This document shows, one piece after another, positions 1-8,038 of a stretch of 44,367 nucleotides of DNA. The stretch's first letter is position 1. Every line of letters begins with the position of its first letter. The translations under genes were made by a program, and so were the position numbers. This stretch comes from Candidatus Calditenuaceae archaeon (GTDB lineage: Archaea > Thermoproteota > Nitrososphaeria_A > Caldarchaeales > Calditenuaceae), in assembly GCA_025059595.1 (NCBI GenBank), contig JANXDI010000024.1, positions 1 through 44,367 on the forward strand. The letters run 5' to 3'. Below the pieces are notes generated by a model, which saw only the letters and a program-made list of their open reading frames with translations, was not told the origin of the DNA and made no database searches.

Positions 1-1184
1 AACTCTATTCCGCTGATTTCAGGCCTTTTCGACAGGTATTCGCAGGTATCGAATTCGTATCCTGCCAGATGTGATCGGGCCGTCCTAGCGATGTAGAGTG
101 CGAATGCGGCTATCGCAACTATCGTGAATAAGGTTGCCAAAGGTTTGTTCTTTCGGCGCAGTTCTTGGATGCCGATAGAGGCTATCGAGGGCATGACGGG
201 TAAGATGTAGGCTAAGTGTCTATAATAATCGATATCGCCTTTCAAGAAAAGCAGCCCTAGGGCAGCAAGTGCGCCAAACACGAGCTGCGCCTTGAAGTGG
301 CCGCTTAGGTCCTTGAGGCGCCTAACTGCCAGCAGAAGCGGAATCATAAAAACTACGGCAATTACGTAGGAAAAGGTGCCCATAAGGGTCGTCAAAAACA
401 GAGATAATCCCGTATTTTTCGTAGGGAAGATGTATGATAGATAGGATTCGACGTCGCTTACCCTAATCTCCCATGGAAGGATTGGTGTAAAAATCCACAT
501 GAGCGCCCTATATGCCTCTGCGAGGCTCGGCACGTGAGGCTGAAAGTCAGCATAGGTGCTTCCCCCGCTAGATAGGACGTAGACTAAGTAAGCCATGAGA
601 CCCGTAGCCCAGCTTATCAGCAAGACTGAAATCGTTCGCCATCTGGTCTCTTTTACGTACAAGGCGAACAGAGCGAAGAGTAGAGGTAAAATCAACGCGG
701 TTTCCCTAGTCAGGACAAGTAGGGCGGGGCTGGCGAGAAAAAGAGCCTTCTTGAGTCGGCTTACCGAGTTATGCTTTACAAGTGAATAGAGTAGACACGT
801 CGATAGCAGCGCAGTTAACGAGTCCACGTAGGTTCTAGAAAATAAGAGATAGACGGGAGGGACCATCAACCCAAAGACGGAGCTATTGATTGAAAGTAGG
901 CGGGTTAGGCGTAGTTGAAGATAAATGAAGAGAAGAAGTATTGTAGCTTGTGCTATCCAGTACCAGTTCCGTGTTGTGGCTAGGATTGAATAGTAGAGGG
1001 GCGCCCTCACACACAGCTGTGCCTGATTTTTGGTGCATACGGGATCGTATGCGAAGCCCGTCTCATGCATGACTTTCCCTGTCCAGAAGACAACTGCAGG
1101 GTCACCATAGAGAGGCGTGATGTAAACCAGCAGAACCAATAGCGCCGGATATATCGCTACGGCGAAGTAATGATCTATTCTCAA
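1..1184 (-). CDS. Multi-pass membrane protein, glycosyltransferase-like (partial)
   Basis: A single frame stays open on the minus strand from 1184 to the window edge, so the C-terminus is missing; at least 394 residues are visible. It encodes many hydrophobic segments separated by short basic loops, beginning with a transmembrane helix right after the N-terminus, and a first large loop rich in aromatic residues and Cys. This is the look of GT-C type dolichol-sugar-dependent glycosyltransferases or related polytopic proteins, but I see no diagnostic DxD or other motif that fixes the family. The TTG at 1184 is the first start after an in-frame TAA, and a TATA-like AGTATTAAG lies around 1211-1220. 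It diverges from a flippase gene and sits beside other glycan genes, which supports, but does not prove, a role in surface glycan assembly. Confidence 0.7.
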   Translation of the reverse strand, partial: MRIDHYFAVAIYPALLVLLVYITPLYGDPAVVFWTGKVMHETGFAYDPVCTKNQAQLCVRAPLYYSILATTRNWYWIAQATILLLFIYLQLRLTRLLSINSSVFGLMVPPVYLLFSRTYVDSLTALLSTCLLYSLVKHNSVSRLKKALFLASPALLVLTRETALILPLLFALFALYVKETRWRTISVLLISWATGLMAYLVYVLSSGGSTYADFQPHVPSLAEAYRALMWIFTPILPWEIRVSDVESYLSYIFPTKNTGLSLFLTTLMGTFSYVIAVVFMIPLLLAVRRLKDLSGHFKAQLVFGALAALGLLFLKGDIDYYRHLAYILPVMPSIASIGIQELRRKNKPLATLFTIVAIAAFALYIARTARSHLAGYEFDTCEYLSKRPEISGIE

Positions 1185-1245
1185 CCCTTGTGGAGGTATG
1201 TTTTACTTCCAGCCTTAATACTTTAGCCGGCGCATCTAAACGCCA

Positions 1246-1258
1246 TTGAATATATAGT
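1246..1258. promoter_or_regulatory. TATA-like element, divergent intergenic region
   Basis: TATATAG at about 1250-1256 lies 35-40 nt before the TTG start of the flippase gene, placing its transcription start near 1280. The region is AT-rich in both orientations and separates the flippase from the truncated membrane protein. A five-codon out-of-frame ATG reading (1281-1298) overlaps the TTG start; it is probably incidental. Confidence 0.4.
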
Positions 1259-1290
1259 TTTTAGGTTGTGTCTTTAGGAAATGCAGGGTT

Positions 1291-2739
1291 TTGGCTAGGG
1301 GGATTCGCGTCCGTTTCAGCGGTGGTCTGCTCTTCCTAGGAAACCTAGCCACCCTCGTCACAGGTCTTATCTTTAATGTGCTTATTGCCCGTAATTTGGA
1401 GCCCGCGGTTCTCGGTGTCTGGTTCTTCATAGGAAGTGTGCTGCCGTATTTTCAGGTGCTGGAGAAGGCCATTCCATACTGGGCCGCGAGGGAGATACCG
1501 AGGGGAGGCCAAGTAGGTAGGACGACTCTAGCATTCAACCTACTGTTATCCATCCCGATTACCATAGTCTTCATAGCCCTCTCGAGCACACTTTCGTCGG
1601 TCATAAACGCTCAGCCGAGAGTCTTCACACTTGCCTCTCTCTTCATCCCAGTCTACTACGCAGCGGCGGCGCTAACCGCGGTGACATACAGTACCGAGCC
1701 CCACAAACTCGGCCTGAGAACGATCATCATAGACGGGGTAAAGATACCCCTATCACTCCTTCTACTTCCCCTCGGCTTGGAGGGTGTTATAATGGCCGTG
1801 ATCGCTGGGAACATAGCCTATGTAGCATACCTCTACAAGGCGTCTCACAGGTATCTTGGAGAGAAGTTCGACGGTGCTTGGGTGAAGAGTCAGCTGAGAA
1901 GGGTCTGGCTGCCCATTAACGAGAACCTCATCGGCTATCTCACCATGGCAACTGACGCCTTCATCGTCGGTCTTCTGCTCACCTCGTCTGACCTCTCAAA
2001 CTATGGGATAGCTATGGCGATCGCCAGCGTAGTTGGGACGGCTAAAGGGCTGACGGGCGCGATTTATCCGAAGCTTCTCGGAGCTGGTGCCGCCTCGGAG
2101 AGTGAGCTTAGAGCTCTTTTCAAGTTTCAGCACATCTTCGTCACGCCGATGGTGGCGGGCGGCATAGTTCTAGCTCCCAGGCTGGTGGAAATTTTTGGCA
2201 GCCGGTATCTCGGAGGGGCCCCAGTCTTGCCACTCCTCCTTCTCGCCCCAACCATGGGCGTGCTATCCCACACCATGAGAAGCGTGGTAACCGGCTTGGA
2301 GAAGGCTGACAGGGAGTCCTCAAGCATGGGCTTGGTTCGAACATCCCTCTTCACCATGCAGCTGCCACACTATCTACAGCTGGCGACGCTCGTTCTGGTC
2401 GCCTTTTCAACCGCTAGAGAGTGGGGTATAATGGGCGCGGCCGTGGCGAGGCTTGCTGCATCTGCCCTGAACCTAGGATTCACATCCATTCTCTATGCTA
2501 GGAGGGCCTCTCTTTCAGCGGTGGTTCACGGCCTCGAAAAGACTGTCCCGAGCGCGGCTGCCATGGCTATCGCCCTAGCCATCATAAACCCTCGCGGCTC
2601 ATTATTCACACTAGCAGCCATCGGCGTCGGTGGTCTGATATATTTCGCGGTGTTGCTCATCTTGGATAGAGACTCGAGAGTCCTTGCCAAAAGGACTGTT
2701 GAGGAAGGGAAGAGGCTGATAGTAGTTCAGCCCGATTGA
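1291..2739 (+). CDS. Oligosaccharide flippase (Wzx/MATE-like)
   Basis: This 482-residue protein has about 12-14 predicted transmembrane segments through its full length and the N-terminal pattern typical of polysaccharide biosynthesis/export proteins: a basic start, then a helix ending in an N-V-L-I-A-R-N-L segment followed by G-V-W. Members of this family flip lipid-linked oligosaccharides across the cytoplasmic membrane. The only usable start is TTG at 1291, about 40 nt after a TATA box. It is followed by an epimerase and a glycosyltransferase, so it probably moves a lipid-linked glycan destined for S-layer or other surface proteins. Whether the substrate feeds the AglB in this window or another pathway cannot be told from sequence. 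Confidence 0.85.
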   Translation: MARGIRVRFSGGLLFLGNLATLVTGLIFNVLIARNLEPAVLGVWFFIGSVLPYFQVLEKAIPYWAAREIPRGGQVGRTTLAFNLLLSIPITIVFIALSSTLSSVINAQPRVFTLASLFIPVYYAAAALTAVTYSTEPHKLGLRTIIIDGVKIPLSLLLLPLGLEGVIMAVIAGNIAYVAYLYKASHRYLGEKFDGAWVKSQLRRVWLPINENLIGYLTMATDAFIVGLLLTSSDLSNYGIAMAIASVVGTAKGLTGAIYPKLLGAGAASESELRALFKFQHIFVTPMVAGGIVLAPRLVEIFGSRYLGGAPVLPLLLLAPTMGVLSHTMRSVVTGLEKADRESSSMGLVRTSLFTMQLPHYLQLATLVLVAFSTAREWGIMGAAVARLAASALNLGFTSILYARRASLSAVVHGLEKTVPSAAAMAIALAIINPRGSLFTLAAIGVGGLIYFAVLLILDRDSRVLAKRTVEEGKRLIVVQPD

Positions 2740-2811
2740 ACGTAGTGTAGATTCTCCGGGTAGAGCCTATATGCGGAATATACGTATTTTAGAGGGTTCT
2801 CGGATGGCTGT

Positions 2812-3774
2812 TTGGGTTTGATAATTGTAACCGGTGCTTTCGGTTTTATCGGTAGCCATCTTGTGGAGCGTCTGCTGGACATGGGCGAGGAGGTGGTGGC
2901 TGCCGGCGTCGCCTTTTCCGAGGATAATCTGCCGTATATTCTGCGGCACAGAAACGCATCTAAGCTCCGCGTATCTTATGTGGATTTTACGAGCTTTCAG
3001 CAGGTTAAGGCTCTTCTTGACACTACGCGGCCCGAGACTGTTTATCATTTGGCAGCCGTAGCCTCTCACAGGCTTAGCCGGAAAGACCCCTTCCTCTATC
3101 TCGGCAACAACTACAACTCCCTACTTGCAGTTCTCGAAGCTGCCAGATTATTGGAACCATCACCAAAAGTGGTTTACACTTCGAGCAGCAGCGTTTACGG
3201 CGACAACGCTCCTCCCCTCAGCGAGGAGATGAATCCGCGGCCCAAGGGGCCCTACGCACTAAGCAAATATCTGGGTGAGCAGCTCTGCCGCCTCTACTAC
3301 GAGGAGTATCGCGTCGAATGCCCGATTATAAGATACTTCAACGTCGTGGGTGAGAGGTGTAGGGAGAACATCGTTTTCAGGGTTTTTGCGGAGAGGATTC
3401 TGAGGGGGGAGCCTATCGAAGTTTATGGCAGGTTTGAGAATGGAGTGTTTAGGCCTGCGGAGAGGGATTTCACATACGTCTCCGACGCGGTCGAAGGTAC
3501 GATTCTAGTTGGCGTCAGAGGTGCAGGGTGCGAGGTGTTTAACATAGGTGCGGGGAAGCCCGTGAGTGTTTTGAGAATTGCTGAGCTCATGATGGAGAGG
3601 CTTGGCAGGAGGATTGATGTGCGGTTCAAGGAGCTTCAACCACACGAGTCTCTCGTTTCTTATTCGTCTAATGCAAAGGCTCGGGAGAAGCTTGGATGGG
3701 CTCCCAAAACTAACGTCGAGGAGATGGTGGATAGATTCGCGCGCTGGGTTACCGGTGCCGTTACTGTTCGCTGA
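2812..3774 (+). CDS. NAD-dependent epimerase/dehydratase (GalE-like)
   Basis: An extended short-chain dehydrogenase of 320 residues acting on nucleotide sugars. The Rossmann motif TGAFGFIGSH is at residues 7-16 with glycines 8, 11 and 14, the SSSSVYG segment is near 123-129, and the catalytic Y148-x3-K152 (YALSK) is intact, so it should be active. Length matches UDP-glucose 4-epimerases and dTDP-glucose 4,6-dehydratases; the exact reaction cannot be fixed. TTG at 2812 is the annotated start; TTG at 2818 is an alternative that keeps the whole fold. Its 3' end overlaps the convergent glycosyltransferase gene by 14 nt. Presumed role: making a sugar donor for the glycan block. Confidence 0.88.
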   Translation: MGLIIVTGAFGFIGSHLVERLLDMGEEVVAAGVAFSEDNLPYILRHRNASKLRVSYVDFTSFQQVKALLDTTRPETVYHLAAVASHRLSRKDPFLYLGNNYNSLLAVLEAARLLEPSPKVVYTSSSSVYGDNAPPLSEEMNPRPKGPYALSKYLGEQLCRLYYEEYRVECPIIRYFNVVGERCRENIVFRVFAERILRGEPIEVYGRFENGVFRPAERDFTYVSDAVEGTILVGVRGAGCEVFNIGAGKPVSVLRIAELMMERLGRRIDVRFKELQPHESLVSYSSNAKAREKLGWAPKTNVEEMVDRFARWVTGAVTVR

Positions 3775-4885
3775 GTGCTTCTATGTAGAGCCTAAGCATC
3801 TTTGGTGCGATGGTCTCAGGTGTGAAGTTCCTGAGGACCCGCTCCCTAGCCCTCTCACCCATTCTTCTCATACCTTCCTCATCGCTCAACAGCCGGTTAA
3901 TCCTGTCTGCTAGCTCGGCGTAGTCACCGGGTTTGAAGAGAAGACCTGTTACACCGTCAACAATAATCTCACTCAGCCCCCCGGTAGCCGAGGCCACCAC
4001 AGGCTTCCCAGCGGCCCCAGCCTCAGCGGCAGGCATTCCGAAGGGCTCATATCGTGAAGGGACAAGCACGGCTCCAGCACTCTTCACCCACCTCTCAACG
4101 TGATGTTTGTGGCCGAGGAACTCTACTTGGTCTGAAATACCCAGCTCGTCTGCCAGCTTCTCCAACCTCCCCCTCTCCGGCCCGTCTCCCAAAACTATCA
4201 GCTTGGGGGCTTTATTCGAGCTCCTCTTAATCTCGGCAAGAGCGCGTAGGGCGGTGTCGACCCCTTTGACCCTGTGAAGCCGGGCTGTTATGACCAGAGG
4301 CCCACCGGCCCTAGATGTGTCTCCGCTGAACCGGTCATACTCTATCGGGTTGTGTATCACCGAGACTTTCGACCCGAATCCGTACGTGTGCACGGTGACT
4401 CTCCTAAGCCAGTCGGAGCATGCGGCTACTCTATCGGCGAGTCTTAGGCCTGAGAGCCAGGCCACCATTCCGATGATTCTCGAAGATGCTTTAGAGTCCT
4501 TCAGCTCGTAGGGGGGATAACCCTCCAGCGTCAGAACTATCTTCCTCGAGACAAGCTGAGCAACCGGGTAGAGGAACAAGAGCGTTTTGGGTGTGCTGAA
4601 ATGAGCTACATCGTGTCTTCCCGAGAGAAGCAGCCTCACCGCCAGGAGGAGCCAGTATATCGGGGAAGGATACCTATCTATCCGCAGGAAACTGCAGGTG
4701 GCCCCTTCTCCACACAACCTCCTCACAGTCGGATACTTCAAGGCGTCGGCCGACGTTATGACAGACACCCTCACCTTTCCTCCATAAACCCTGACAATGC
4801 CGAGTAGGACGTTGACAAGCGCGATTGAAGCGCCCGTGAGCCCCCGCTTCGCCGGGAGTACTGCAACTATTTTGAGCACGATCAA
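3761..4885 (-). CDS. Glycosyltransferase family 4 (GT-B fold)
   Basis: A 374-residue retaining glycosyltransferase. The N-terminal domain starts with a beta strand and a Gly-rich loop (PAKRGLTGAS). The C-terminal domain shows the typical ITARLHRVKG strand, a LGDGPERGRLE segment and the conserved E-P-F-G-M-P-A-x-E motif near residue 285, in which the two Glu contact the donor sugar nucleotide. No membrane segments are evident, so it works at the cytoplasmic face. TTG 4885 or GTG 4879 could start it; TATATAAA at about 4906-4913 puts the transcript start at about 4883, so translation is probably leaderless. The acceptor is likely a lipid-linked sugar given the flippase neighbour. Confidence 0.88.
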   Translation of the reverse strand: MIVLKIVAVLPAKRGLTGASIALVNVLLGIVRVYGGKVRVSVITSADALKYPTVRRLCGEGATCSFLRIDRYPSPIYWLLLAVRLLLSGRHDVAHFSTPKTLLFLYPVAQLVSRKIVLTLEGYPPYELKDSKASSRIIGMVAWLSGLRLADRVAACSDWLRRVTVHTYGFGSKVSVIHNPIEYDRFSGDTSRAGGPLVITARLHRVKGVDTALRALAEIKRSSNKAPKLIVLGDGPERGRLEKLADELGISDQVEFLGHKHHVERWVKSAGAVLVPSRYEPFGMPAAEAGAAGKPVVASATGGLSEIIVDGVTGLLFKPGDYAELADRINRLLSDEEGMRRMGERARERVLRNFTPETIAPKMLRLYIEALSEQ

Positions 4886-4972
4886 GACTCTACAAAGCTG
4901 AACGATTTATATAGTTTCGCCGTAACGGTCTTCTTCAAGGCTCCTCGCGGCCGTTAATCAAGCTCCGACGGT

Positions 4973-5992
4973 TTAGGGCGTTAATACTATTTTTATTCCG
5001 TTTCCCGATTTGAATGTATGGAGGGCCTCACCGAACTTGTCTATTTCGTATCTGTGTGTTATCAGTCCTTCGACGTCTATTATCTTGTTTGATATTAGAT
5101 TGAGCGCCTCCCTCATCTCAATATCTGTTGCGGCGTTGCTAGGTATTATCGAGACTTCGCGGACTATTAGGTCGCTGATGTCGTGCTGGAGTGTTGAGCC
5201 GTGTGGGGGGATTGCGAAGAGCAGGACTAGGCCGCCTCTTCTCGTGAGCCTTATTGCTTGGGCGAGGGCTGCCGGTGAACCTGCTGCGACTACGGCCACG
5301 TCGACGCCTCTTCCATCGGTCATTTCCTTTACCTCGCTGAGCGGGTCCCTTAATGTGGGGTTTAGCGCCGTGGCGCCGTATTTCTCTGCGGCCTCTACGC
5401 GGAGTGGGTTTATGTCAAGCCCCACTATCCGCTCTATTCCTCTCCACTTGAGAATCTGGATGAAGGTTAGCCCTATTGCACCTAGGCCTATGACGGCATA
5501 GGATTTCGGGTTGTGTGCGGAGGCCCTATCGAGGGCTCTGAGTATGCAAGCTGTCGGCTCTGTGAGGCATGCGTGGAGGGGGTCTAAATGTTGGGGTGGC
5601 TTGTGTATTCCACCCCTCTCGACTATGTATCGCGGGACGATGAAGTATTCCGAGAATCCGCCGGGGATGAAGTTGTATTCTCTGTAGCTGGGGCACATGG
5701 TTGGGCTGTCTTTGAGGCAGTAGTAGCATTTGCCGCAGTTGACGTGGTGGTGGGGGACTACGAGTTCCCCGACTCTTAGACCCGTGACGCCTTCCCCTAC
5801 CGCGGCGACCAGCCCCGCAGCCTCGTGGCCTATTACGGGCTTGGAGCCCTTGTATCTCCCTTCAAGCTTCTCCACATCGGTTCCGCAAAGTCCGCATGCT
5901 AGCATCTTGACGAGGACTTCGCCGGGGCCTGGGGCTGGAAGGTCGAGGTCGGCTACGACGTAACCCTTCTCGCCGACGAGGACTGACTTCAC
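4973..5992 (-). CDS. Zinc-dependent alcohol dehydrogenase (MDR family)
   Basis: A 339-residue medium-chain dehydrogenase. Catalytic zinc ligands are visible as C36 (GLCGTD) and H56-E57 (GHEAAG), and the structural zinc loop C86-x2-C89-x2-C92-x7-C100 is complete. The NAD(P)-binding G-L-G-A-I-G-L is near residue 170, with an Asp at the end of the next strand that favours NAD over NADP. The closest groups are threonine, sorbitol or L-arabinitol-type dehydrogenases; the substrate is not assignable. The start is GTG 5992, 26 nt from a TATA-like CTTAAATCC (6014-6022), which suggests a leaderless message. It diverges from the surface-protein gene with no obvious shared function. Confidence 0.88.
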   Translation of the reverse strand: MKSVLVGEKGYVVADLDLPAPGPGEVLVKMLACGLCGTDVEKLEGRYKGSKPVIGHEAAGLVAAVGEGVTGLRVGELVVPHHHVNCGKCYYCLKDSPTMCPSYREYNFIPGGFSEYFIVPRYIVERGGIHKPPQHLDPLHACLTEPTACILRALDRASAHNPKSYAVIGLGAIGLTFIQILKWRGIERIVGLDINPLRVEAAEKYGATALNPTLRDPLSEVKEMTDGRGVDVAVVAAGSPAALAQAIRLTRRGGLVLLFAIPPHGSTLQHDISDLIVREVSIIPSNAATDIEMREALNLISNKIIDVEGLITHRYEIDKFGEALHTFKSGNGIKIVLTP

Positions 5993-6013
5993 GTATGCTT
6001 GCTTGTCTCTGGT

Positions 6014-6024
6014 GGATTTAAGTC
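6014..6024. promoter_or_regulatory. Shared TATA-like element for divergent genes
   Basis: GGATTTAAGTC is close to symmetric. Read on the minus strand it lies 26 nt upstream of the dehydrogenase GTG (5992). Read on the plus strand it predicts a start site near 6045, just before ATG 6056 of the surface-protein gene. Confidence 0.45.
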
Positions 6025-6055
6025 ATGGGGCCCCGCAGACCTGGTCAGGTTTATT

Positions 6056-7462
6056 ATGGTGGAGAGGCTCTTTTTTGGCATGTCCCGCCAAGCCGCCTCA
6101 GCTCTTCTCATCCTCTCTCTTCTCCTGATTGTTGAGGCTGGGGGGATTAGGTATACAGGGTTGATTGAATATCCTCCGCTGGATTTTACGCCGGCTGATG
6201 CGGTCGTGGACGGCTTTGGCCGTATCTGGTTTGCCCTCCCCCCCGAGAGGGCCGTGGGTCTCTACACTCCGGATGTCGGCTTAAACCTAATCAATCTCGG
6301 GTTTGAGGTGTCCGGCTTGGCGCTTGGGGATAACGTTTTAGCAGCTTATTCTGTGGGCGAGTCCGATGTTGCTTTTATTGAGCTGTCTTCGGGGAGGGTT
6401 GTCTGGCAGTCGGAGGAGGCGGGGCAAGTCGATGCCGTCTTGCCGGTTGATGGCGGCTTTGTCCTAGTTAAAAGTTTCCCAACCATGACCCTTCTAACTC
6501 ATGTCTCGCCCGCGGGCGAGGTGCTTTGGGAGAATAGGATTGTTGACAGGGAGTTGGTGCGGCATAGGGGTGCGGCAGGCTCGGGGCGATTTGTCTGGCT
6601 CAGGACTGTTGACGGGAATATCCTGATGGTTGAGCTGGGGCGTGAGGGCTACAAGGAGTTTAGGCTGGGGAGGGACTTTGTTGCTCTCGCTTCCCGCGAG
6701 GGGAAGCTCTGGGCGGTCGACTCTGATGGTGAGGCGACGCGGCTCTCGATTCGGGGAGTCGAGGCTAAAGTGCGGATTGGATTCAGTTTCAGGCTCGGAG
6801 ACCCTGCCTTCGCTCTGCCAGGCGACAGGCTGGTCATACTTTCGAGGGTGGATAGAGTCATCTTCGACGTCGTTGGGGGGCAGGTCTCGCGCGAGCATCT
6901 CCAGTCATCATTTACCCTCGCGGCCCTCAAGGGGGCCTATGAGGTCTACCTGTTTGACCCTGAAGAGAGGAGCATTCTCGTGGCGACGGTCTCGCGGCAG
7001 CCCGTCCTCTCAGACGCCTCTGCGACTCCCGTAGGTGATGGCGATAGGGTCAGGGTAACAGTAAGGGTCTCGGATCCTGATGGCGACTTAGCTGAGGGCT
7101 ATCCAAGGGTGCTCGGAGTGCTTGGAACCGAGGTCTCCTCTCAGGAGATGAGCCTCTCCGGGGGCGTCTACTCGGCCGAGCTCGCCGTGCCTCGAGGTGA
7201 AGGTGTCTTCAGAGTCTATGTTCAGGCGCTCGACTCCGGCGGTAATGAGGCCCGCATAGAGGTTGCCAGTTATCAGGTGTCCGGTGGAAGTATTGCCTCA
7301 GAGGGGTCGGCGCCCACTACTCCGACGCAGGGTGGAACACCCTCAGACCTCTCCGCCTTTCTGCCTGTGGCCGTTGAGCTGGCGTTTTTCGCGGTCCTCG
7401 TGACCGCTCTGACGGTCTTTTGGCTCAGCAGGTCACGGCGCGGCAGAAGGAGGAGGCGGTGA
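6056..7462 (+). CDS. Secreted, C-terminally anchored propeller-like protein
   Basis: About 468 residues from ATG 6056; a longer TTG start at 5999 would lie over the promoter, and ATG 6080 is also possible. There is an N-terminal hydrophobic signal-like segment (ASALLILSLLLIVEAGG), then repeated short strands of the kind seen in Vgb/PQQ-like beta-propellers (for example G-F-G-R-I-W-F-A-L-P and G-K-L-W-A-V-D). A beta-rich Ig-like stretch with DPDGD and DSGGNEA motifs follows, then a Ser/Thr/Pro-rich linker, one transmembrane helix and an Arg-rich cytoplasmic tail. It should sit outside the membrane held by its C-terminus. Function is unknown; a binding or sensing role at the surface is a guess. 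Confidence 0.75.
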   Translation: MVERLFFGMSRQAASALLILSLLLIVEAGGIRYTGLIEYPPLDFTPADAVVDGFGRIWFALPPERAVGLYTPDVGLNLINLGFEVSGLALGDNVLAAYSVGESDVAFIELSSGRVVWQSEEAGQVDAVLPVDGGFVLVKSFPTMTLLTHVSPAGEVLWENRIVDRELVRHRGAAGSGRFVWLRTVDGNILMVELGREGYKEFRLGRDFVALASREGKLWAVDSDGEATRLSIRGVEAKVRIGFSFRLGDPAFALPGDRLVILSRVDRVIFDVVGGQVSREHLQSSFTLAALKGAYEVYLFDPEERSILVATVSRQPVLSDASATPVGDGDRVRVTVRVSDPDGDLAEGYPRVLGVLGTEVSSQEMSLSGGVYSAELAVPRGEGVFRVYVQALDSGGNEARIEVASYQVSGGSIASEGSAPTTPTQGGTPSDLSAFLPVAVELAFFAVLVTALTVFWLSRSRRGRRRRR

Positions 7463-7480
7463 AGACCTTCAGCTCTGGTC

Positions 7481-7753
7481 TCACTCGCTCGCCCTAGAGA
7501 TTGCCTCGACGTTAAACTCCCCGACGCCGCTGATTGCTGAGAGGTATGATTCCAGCCTCTCCGTGACCCCCTCCTCCTCAGGGACCGAGAACCACACGAC
7601 TAGACTCTCAAGCCCAAAGGCCACGGCCTCCCTGCTTACTGAGAGAAGCTTGAAGTCCTGTGGGAGCTTCTCCCTAAGCTCTCCGCTGAGGGCGTCTAAA
7701 TCGATGTCCGAGTCCTGTGGCATTATCCTAACTGCCAGTATGACGCGCGCCAT
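7481..7753 (-). CDS. ef1b: Elongation factor 1-beta (aEF-1B)
   Basis: A 90-residue protein that matches the short archaeal form of the guanine-nucleotide exchange factor for EF-1A: an opening strand of the type VILAVRIMP, a D-I-D-L-D-A-L helix start, and a C-terminal ferredoxin-like fold ending in G-V-G-E-F-N-V-E. It recharges EF-1A with GTP during translation elongation. It begins 2 nt after the stop of the zinc-ribbon gene, the arrangement seen in many archaea, so the two are probably co-transcribed from a promoter at about 7962-7974. Confidence 0.93.
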   Translation of the reverse strand: MARVILAVRIMPQDSDIDLDALSGELREKLPQDFKLLSVSREAVAFGLESLVVWFSVPEEEGVTERLESYLSAISGVGEFNVEAISRASE

Positions 7754-7755
7754 TT

Positions 7756-7938
7756 CTACGGCCCCTCGAATCCGCAGGCTGGACAGACATAAAGCCTGAC
7801 AAGCTCTCTACATATCTTGCATCGCCAGATAGTCACCTTAGCACAGTTGGGGCATGTGAAGTGGACCGCCTTCATGTCTGGCGTGATCGGCCTGTTGCAG
7901 GATGTGCAGTGAGGAAATACGACCGTCTTGACCGCCAT
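7756..7938 (-). CDS. Small zinc-ribbon RNA-binding-type protein
   Basis: A 60-residue protein with four CxxC knuckles (C11-x2-C14, CPNC, CKIC and CPAC), enough for two zinc sites. It belongs to the small archaeal zinc-finger family usually found directly upstream of the EF-1B gene; family members are thought to bind RNA and act around translation. TATA-like CTTAAATACGG at about 7962-7974 lies some 25 nt before the ATG, giving a leaderless two-gene operon with ef1b. Confidence 0.88.
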   Translation of the reverse strand: MAVKTVVFPHCTSCNRPITPDMKAVHFTCPNCAKVTIWRCKICRELVRLYVCPACGFEGP

Positions 7939-8038
7939 TCTCCTCTAGGCTCTCTGTGGCCCGTATTTAAGGGTCAATAACACCGGCTAAGAGTTTGCTT
8001 GATGGAGAAAAATAGTCTCTATGGGTATGCTGGGGTTC

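Noticed and set aside
5010..5501. 163-codon frame on the plus strand
   Set aside because: It is fully antisense to the zinc alcohol dehydrogenase, which has all its motifs; the plus-strand translation shows no fold.
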